Assembly (NCBI GenBank): GCA_002373715.1
Contig: DFLI01000051.1
Location: 7,293 to 71,292 of the forward strand
Origin: Bacteroidales bacterium UBA3623
GTDB lineage: Bacteria > Bacteroidota > Bacteroidia > Bacteroidales > UBA932
DNA length: 64,000 bases
Direction of reading: 5' to 3'
Shown: one piece after another, positions 59,807 through 64,000 of the stretch
Layout of the letters: each line of letters begins with the position of its first letter
Numbering within the stretch: position 1 is the stretch's first letter
The notes under the pieces: generated by a model
Databases searched by the model: none
Told to the model about the DNA's origin: nothing
The model's input: the letters and a program-made list of their open reading frames with translations, nothing else
Translations under genes and position numbers: made by a program

Positions 59807-60226
59807 ATGAAGAAAATCGTTTCGTCCCTGCTTCTTCTGGCCCTGCTTCTTCCCCAGGCAAGGCTTCACGCGCAACAATTGCACAAGATCACCTTTACTC
59901 CCCAATGGACGGCCCAGTCCCAATTTGCCGGCTATTACATAGCCCTGGGCATGATGGACGGCATGGTATTCCAGGGAGAAAGCATCGACAACATTCGCGA
60001 GTGGCAGTTCCTGGCCTACACCGACGGCCTCAACGAAGCTGAGAACCCGGAGTACGAGCTCTTCGGCAACGACCGCCTCATTGAGATTATGGACACCCTG
60101 GGCAGCGAAAATTCTGCCACCGTAATCCGGGTGCTGCAGGAAGAAGTGGAGAAGCACCGTAACGGCGCCACTCCCAGCGACGACCTCACTCTCCTTTGCC
60201 TCAGACTAACCAAAAATAAGAAATAA
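59807..60226 (+). pseudogene. Chimeric remnant: binding-protein N-terminus joined to SpoIIE C-terminus
   Basis: 139 codons, no frameshift. Residues 1-23 are a signal peptide. Residues 27-48 (ITFTPQWTAQSQFAGYYIALG region) match the opening of NMT1/THI5-type substrate-binding proteins. From about residue 66 the text is the end of a SpoIIE/PP2C phosphatase (FLAYTDGLNEAENPEYELFG...PSDDLTLLCLRL). The middle of both domains, the membrane span and most metal ligands are missing. The simplest reading is an in-frame internal deletion of a once longer binding-protein/phosphatase sensor. It still has a promoter and an intact frame, two bases before the next gene. Confidence 0.7.
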
Positions 60227-60228
60227 CT

Positions 60229-61089
60229 ATGAAACTGGACGGAAGACGGGAAAGTACCCACGTAGAAGACCGCAGAGGCATGAGCGGCAAGACCGCCGGC
60301 CTGGGCATAGGCGGCATTGCCATTGTTGCCATCCTTACCCTCCTGATGGGAGGAGACCTGGGAGACGTAATTAACGTGGTGTCCCAGTCGGGCGGCGTGG
60401 GCCAAACCGTAACCAATTACGAACCCACTCCCGAGAACGAGGCCCTGGCCAAGTTCTCCCGCCAGATTCTGGCCTCTACCGAAGATGTCTGGACCCAGTA
60501 TTTCGCAGAAAACGGCCTGGGTAACTACAAGGCCCCTACCCTGGTGCTCTATACCGGCAGCACCAGCACTTCCTGCGGCCAGGGACAGGCTGCCATGGGC
60601 CCCTTCTACTGTAGTGCCGATGAAAACCTGTACATAGACCTCTCCTTCTTCTCCAGCATGCGGCAGCAGCTGGGGGCCGACGGAGACTTTGCCTACGCCT
60701 ACGTGATTGCCCACGAGGTGGGTCATCACGTGCAGCACCTGCTGGGCACGCTGGACCAGGCCCACAGCCAGATGGCCCGCATGTCCAAGGCCGATGCCAA
60801 CAAGGTGAGCGTACGGATTGAACTGCAGGCAGATTTCTATGCCGGTGTATGGGGCCACTACGAGAGCGCCCTCTTTGGCTCCCTGGAAGAGGGAGACCTG
60901 GAGGAAGCCATCAACTGCGCCTCGGTAATTGGAGACGATTACTTGCAGAAAAAGGCCCAGGGCTATGCCGTAGAAGAGTCTTTCACCCACGGCACCGCCG
61001 CCCAGCGCATGCGCTGGCTCAAGAAGGGACTATCTACGGGAGATGTAAGGCAGGGAGACACTTTCAGCGTACCTGAAAGCCAGCTCTAA
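60229..61089 (+). CDS. YpfJ-type neutral zinc metallopeptidase
   Basis: 286 residues with one membrane segment (about 22-41, GKTAGLGIGGIAIVAILTLL) and the family metal site H162-E-x-x-H166 in AHEVGHHVQHLLG, followed by RIELQADFYAGVWGHY with the third ligand. The opening MKLDGRRESTHVEDRRG is the characteristic YpfJ start. Biological role not established. Its stop overlaps the convergent AraC gene by four bases. Confidence 0.92.
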   Translation: MKLDGRRESTHVEDRRGMSGKTAGLGIGGIAIVAILTLLMGGDLGDVINVVSQSGGVGQTVTNYEPTPENEALAKFSRQILASTEDVWTQYFAENGLGNYKAPTLVLYTGSTSTSCGQGQAAMGPFYCSADENLYIDLSFFSSMRQQLGADGDFAYAYVIAHEVGHHVQHLLGTLDQAHSQMARMSKADANKVSVRIELQADFYAGVWGHYESALFGSLEEGDLEEAINCASVIGDDYLQKKAQGYAVEESFTHGTAAQRMRWLKKGLSTGDVRQGDTFSVPESQL

Positions 61090-62018
61090 CCTTTACGGTA
61101 CTCGGAAGGCGTCATGCCCGTGTGGGCTTTGAAGAACTTGTAGAAGACCGACTGGTTGGGGAAATGCAGTGCGTACACTATTTCCTTAATGGTTTTGTCG
61201 GAGTATTTGAGCATGTTCTTGGCCTCCAGAATTACGAATGAATCTATCCAGGCGGGCGCACTGCGTCCGCTTGCCTGTTTTACCAGCTTGGACAAATACT
61301 TGGGAGTGAGGCAGAGTTTATCGGCATAAAAGGCCATGCCGCGCTCTGTGTTGTGGTACTCCGTAACCAGAGCAATGAAACGCTCGAACAGCTGGTTCAC
61401 CCGGGCCGATGAGGGCGTCTGCGCCTTGCGAGCCTCGTTGAGCGCGCGCGTGCACACGTCCATAGCCATATAGGTAAAGGAGGTAACCAGCGAGCCCAGC
61501 ATCTCCTTTTTGTTTTCTTTGTCACTCAGCACCACCTCGCGGGCCAGGGTGAAGTAGCCCTCGGCCAGGGCTACATCGGCCTCATTCAAAGTGATGCAGG
61601 GGTTTTTCAGGAGGCTCAGGCTTTCCTGGAATACTTTGTTAAAGTCGAAGCGGATGCCGCTCATGAATTCCCTGGAGGCCAGCACAAAGTACAGTTGGGC
61701 GTCTCCGATATGATCCTCTTCATAGGAGGTAAGCTTGATGATATTACCCGGCACGTTCACCAGCAGGGACTGGGGCTTTACCTCGTAGCTGTTCAGGTTC
61801 AGGTCTATGGTGAAGTGACCGCTGCGGAGGAAAAAGATAATATAGCCGTCAAAGCGCACGGGGTATTTGAGCATGGACAGGACGGCCTGGCTCTTTTCTA
61901 CCCGCTTACCACTCACCTCTCCCAGGATAAAGTCTGTTCCCAGGGAATATTCGTCAATGACCGGAGCCAGCGAGAGGATGCGCCGGATATCTATGGTCTG
62001 TAAAGCTTCATTCTCCAT
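61086..62018 (-). CDS. AraC-family transcriptional regulator
   Basis: 310 residues from MENEALQTIDIRRIL. An upstream ATG (62078) is excluded by the promoter element TACCTTTG at 62044-62037. The N-terminal half is a cupin-like sensor (FDGYIIFFLRSGHFTIDLN). The C-terminal part has the two helix-turn-helix units (FYADKLCLTPKYLSKLVKQASGRSAPAWID; HFPNQSVFYKFFKAHTGMTPSEYRK). Divergent from tolC, 192 bases away, so it probably controls that efflux operon. Confidence 0.9.
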   Translation of the reverse strand: MENEALQTIDIRRILSLAPVIDEYSLGTDFILGEVSGKRVEKSQAVLSMLKYPVRFDGYIIFFLRSGHFTIDLNLNSYEVKPQSLLVNVPGNIIKLTSYEEDHIGDAQLYFVLASREFMSGIRFDFNKVFQESLSLLKNPCITLNEADVALAEGYFTLAREVVLSDKENKKEMLGSLVTSFTYMAMDVCTRALNEARKAQTPSSARVNQLFERFIALVTEYHNTERGMAFYADKLCLTPKYLSKLVKQASGRSAPAWIDSFVILEAKNMLKYSDKTIKEIVYALHFPNQSVFYKFFKAHTGMTPSEYRKG

Positions 62019-62036
62019 AAGGATGCGAATTTTTGA

Positions 62037-62147
62037 CAAAGGTAGGCATTTTTTCTTAAAATTCGCAATTTTTCTCAATTTTCGACCTTTTGAATAATTT
62101 CAAGGCCAGAAGGCTCTCGTATCAGTCCAAAATTGGCAGTATTTTTG
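62037..62147. promoter_or_regulatory. Divergent promoters of the AraC gene and the efflux operon
   Basis: TACCTTTG on the minus strand (62044-62037) precedes the regulator by 18 bases; TATTTTTG on the plus strand (62140-62147) lies 62 bases before tolC. The roughly 95 bases between them are A+T-rich, with paired AATTTTTCTCAATTTT tracts, and are the likely operator. Confidence 0.6.
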
Positions 62148-62209
62148 CAATCCCAAACGGTGCATCCCGCCAAAAGGGAATATATGACAATATGACAAAA
62201 AACGACCAT

Positions 62210-63802
62210 ATGAAAAAAATCATCCTTCTCAGTATCCTGGCTATGGGCACTTTGACGGCCGCAGCCCAGGAGAACGTTTCTTACAACGGGCAAGCCCTTA
62301 CCCTGGACGACTGCCGCCAGATGGCCATCCAGCAGAGCAAGGAGCTCCAGCAGGCCCGTACCCAGATTGAAATGGCCTCTTACGACCGCAAGATTGCCCT
62401 GGCCAATTATTTCCCGTCTGTAAGCGCTACCGGCGCCTACCTATATAATAACAGGGATATCGCCCTCATTTCCGATGAGCAGAGCGCCATCCTTCAAAAC
62501 GCAGGTACCCTGGTGCAGGGTCAGATGGATGCCTACATGGCCGGCGTATCCCAGCAGATGGGAACCGCCATGCAGCAGAAAATGACCCAGCTGATGACGG
62601 CCATCCAGACCAACCCGGCCCTGGCCGCCGAATACATGGGCAGCCCCATGTGGCAAACCGTGCTGAAGATGCTTCAGGGCGTGGATCCGTCTTCCCTGGC
62701 AGGTCTGGTCCCGAACATCGCCGACCCGGTGAACGCCATTGGGGCCGACATTGACAAGTCCCTGCACCCGGACCTGCACAATATCTGGGTAGGGGCCGTT
62801 ACCGTGCAGCAGCCGCTGTTCGTGGGCGGAAAGATTATCTACTCCAACCAGATGGCCGCCCTGGCAGAAGACCTGGCCCAGTCCAAGTACGATATGAAGT
62901 ATGCCGACGTTGTGGTGGATGTGGACCAGGCATACTGGCAAATTATCTCCATTGCCAATAAGAAGAAGCTGGCCGAGAGCTACGTGGACCTCCTGCACCA
63001 GATGGAGCAGGAAGTAGATGCCGCCATTGCCGCCGGCGTAGCCACCGACAGCGACGCCCTGCAGGTGAAGGTAAAGGCCAACGAGGCCGAGATGATGCTT
63101 ACCAAGGCCTCCAACGGCCTCACCCTCTCCAAGATGCTGCTTTGCAAGCGCATCGGCCTTCCCCTGGAAAGTGAAATAACCCTGGCCGATGAGAACCTGG
63201 AAGTGATTCCCGAGCCCGTGAGCCCCGTGGAAAAAAGCATGGAAGACATTTACGCCTCCCGTCCTGAAACCCGCAGCCTCACCCTGGCCTCCCAGATTTA
63301 TGACAAGAAAGCCAAAGTGGTAAGGGCCGATATGATGCCCAAGGTAGCCCTCACGGCCAACTACCTGGTATCCAACCCCAATGCCTTCAACGGCATCCAG
63401 AACACCTGGAACGGAGGCATGTTCACCGCCGGCGTGATGGTGAACGTTCCCATCTTCCACGGCCTGGAGAATGTGAACCGCTACAAGAAGGCCAAGGCCG
63501 AGGCCACGCTGTACCAAAGCCAGCTGGCCGATGCCAAAGAGCTGATTGGCCTGCAGGTAACCCAGCAGCGCAAGCTCTTCGGAGAAGCCCGGGAGAAGCT
63601 ATCCATGACCGAATCCAACCTGGAAAGCGCCGAGGAGAACCTGCGCAAAGCTACTGTTGGTTTTGAAGCCGGCGTGGTCTCCACCAACACCGTACTGGGC
63701 GCCCAGACCGCCTGGCTCAGCGCCCACAGCGAATACATAGACGCCGGCATAGAACTCCAGATGGCCGCCGCCAACCTGAACAAAGCCGAAGGTCTTAACT
63801 AA
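62210..63802 (+). CDS. TolC-family outer-membrane efflux protein
   Basis: 530 residues from MKKIILLSILAMGTLTAAAQ (cleavable signal); an earlier ATG at 62192 is possible. Two outer-membrane-efflux repeats: LTLDDCRQMAIQQSKELQQARTQIEMASYDRKIALANYFPSVSATGAYLY and the second after about residue 290 with RPETRSLTLASQIYDKKAKVVRADMMPKVAL. The second half ends with the long helical hairpins expected. An insert of about 100 residues (SAILQNAGTLVQGQMDAYMAGVSQQMGTAM...) after the first strand pair is Gln/Met-rich. It forms the channel for the HlyD-type adaptor that follows. Confidence 0.92.
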   Translation: MKKIILLSILAMGTLTAAAQENVSYNGQALTLDDCRQMAIQQSKELQQARTQIEMASYDRKIALANYFPSVSATGAYLYNNRDIALISDEQSAILQNAGTLVQGQMDAYMAGVSQQMGTAMQQKMTQLMTAIQTNPALAAEYMGSPMWQTVLKMLQGVDPSSLAGLVPNIADPVNAIGADIDKSLHPDLHNIWVGAVTVQQPLFVGGKIIYSNQMAALAEDLAQSKYDMKYADVVVDVDQAYWQIISIANKKKLAESYVDLLHQMEQEVDAAIAAGVATDSDALQVKVKANEAEMMLTKASNGLTLSKMLLCKRIGLPLESEITLADENLEVIPEPVSPVEKSMEDIYASRPETRSLTLASQIYDKKAKVVRADMMPKVALTANYLVSNPNAFNGIQNTWNGGMFTAGVMVNVPIFHGLENVNRYKKAKAEATLYQSQLADAKELIGLQVTQQRKLFGEAREKLSMTESNLESAEENLRKATVGFEAGVVSTNTVLGAQTAWLSAHSEYIDAGIELQMAAANLNKAEGLN

Positions 63803-63825
63803 GAATTAATTAAAGAATACATATT

Positions 63826-64000
63826 ATGGCAAAGAAGAATTACAACCTCCTCATTGGAGTGACGGCCCTCGTGGGCATTATCCTCAGTGTTTCCATCATT
63901 GGCTATGTGGTTTCCCGTCCTAAGGATATCGTGATCCAGGGCGAGGCCGAGGCCACCGAATACCGCGTTTCCGGTAAGGTGCCGGGCCGTATTGAAGCGT
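63826..64000 (+). CDS. HlyD-family membrane fusion protein, 5' part
   Basis: First 58 codons, cut by the window end. MAKKNYNLLIGVTALVGIILSVSIIGYVVSR is a single membrane anchor, followed by the first beta strand of the adaptor barrel, GEAEATEYRVSGKVPGRIEA. It links an inner-membrane pump to the preceding TolC protein. The pump itself is beyond the window. Confidence 0.85.
   Translation, partial: MAKKNYNLLIGVTALVGIILSVSIIGYVVSRPKDIVIQGEAEATEYRVSGKVPGRIEA

Noticed and set aside
1..64000. CRISPR arrays, insertion sequences, prophage or rRNA genes
   Set aside because: I saw no regularly spaced repeats with unique spacers, no transposase or integrase motifs and no rRNA sequence in the window.

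Overview
The window looks like the chromosome of a Bacteroidales bacterium (phylum Bacteroidota), most likely an uncultured gut or rumen relative. Three things point there. Promoters are of the TAnnTTTG type used by the Bacteroidota primary sigma factor, often only a few bases from the start codon. The cell-wall/division cluster has the Bacteroidota order and includes an MraY with a long extra loop. Many predicted lipoproteins, fimbrillin-like proteins and GLUG-type surface proteins are present. G+C is moderately high and most genes are packed with 1-8 base overlaps. Genus or species cannot be fixed from the sequence alone.

Layout. 1-74: the 3' end of a tRNA (probably His) and its palindromic terminator. 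0.1-7.9 kb, minus strand: a large lipoprotein with a possible pore-forming-toxin-like region, upp, radC, a biotin-dependent carboxyltransferase homologue whose carrier domain lacks the biotin lysine motif, rpoN, a SPOR-domain protein and a LEA-type lipoprotein. 7.9-24.5 kb, plus strand: miaB, then the complete division/cell-wall run mraZ-rsmH-ftsL-ftsI-murE-mraY-murD-ftsW-murG-murC-ftsQ-ftsA-ftsZ, closed by a nested inverted repeat. 24.6-27.7 kb, minus strand: gltX, truB and rpiB. 27.8-37 kb, plus strand: a glycoside-hydrolase-like lipoprotein, rpsO, pnp with a structured leader, a murein-peptide pair (NlpC/P60 hydrolase and an exported dipeptide epimerase), a DUF2207 protein and a short AsmA-like protein. 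37-41.5 kb: an M13 metallopeptidase, a repeat-rich spacer with tRNA-Ser and an inverted copy of its 3' end, an esterase, a small lipoprotein and a short-chain dehydrogenase.

41.6-55.9 kb is the accessory part. A membrane-bound AraC-type regulator and a Cache-SpoIIE phosphatase precede an operon of surface or periplasmic lipoproteins: a BMP-type binding protein; a fusion of a type I periplasmic-binding domain to a legumain (C13) protease domain; a secretory-lipase-like hydrolase; a sugar-type binding protein; a 47-residue peptide; a fimbrillin-like lipoprotein; and a 1121-residue repeat protein. No ABC permease or ATPase accompanies the three binding proteins. The operon and the next gene downstream (54832) share a 28-base promoter/operator motif at identical spacing. 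I regard this as the best candidate for an undescribed system: possibly extracellular ligand sensing coupled to proteolysis and surface display.

55.9-59.7 kb, minus strand: a tightly overlapping operon of an HPrK-like kinase, an S24/S26 peptidase-like protein, a PqqD-like protein, an ABC exporter and a HAD phosphatase. It resembles a peptide maturation/export module with no precursor visible beside it. 59.8-64 kb: a small chimeric remnant joining a binding-protein N-terminus to a SpoIIE phosphatase C-terminus, a YpfJ-type metalloprotease, and an AraC regulator divergent from a TolC-HlyD efflux operon that runs off the end.

Two genome-scale signals cut across genes. Short palindromic repeats are inserted between genes and, in frame, inside genes (rsmH, truB, the HPrK-like gene). 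The heptamer GGCCGAT/ATCGGCC appears strongly over-represented in core genes and nearly absent from the accessory segments.
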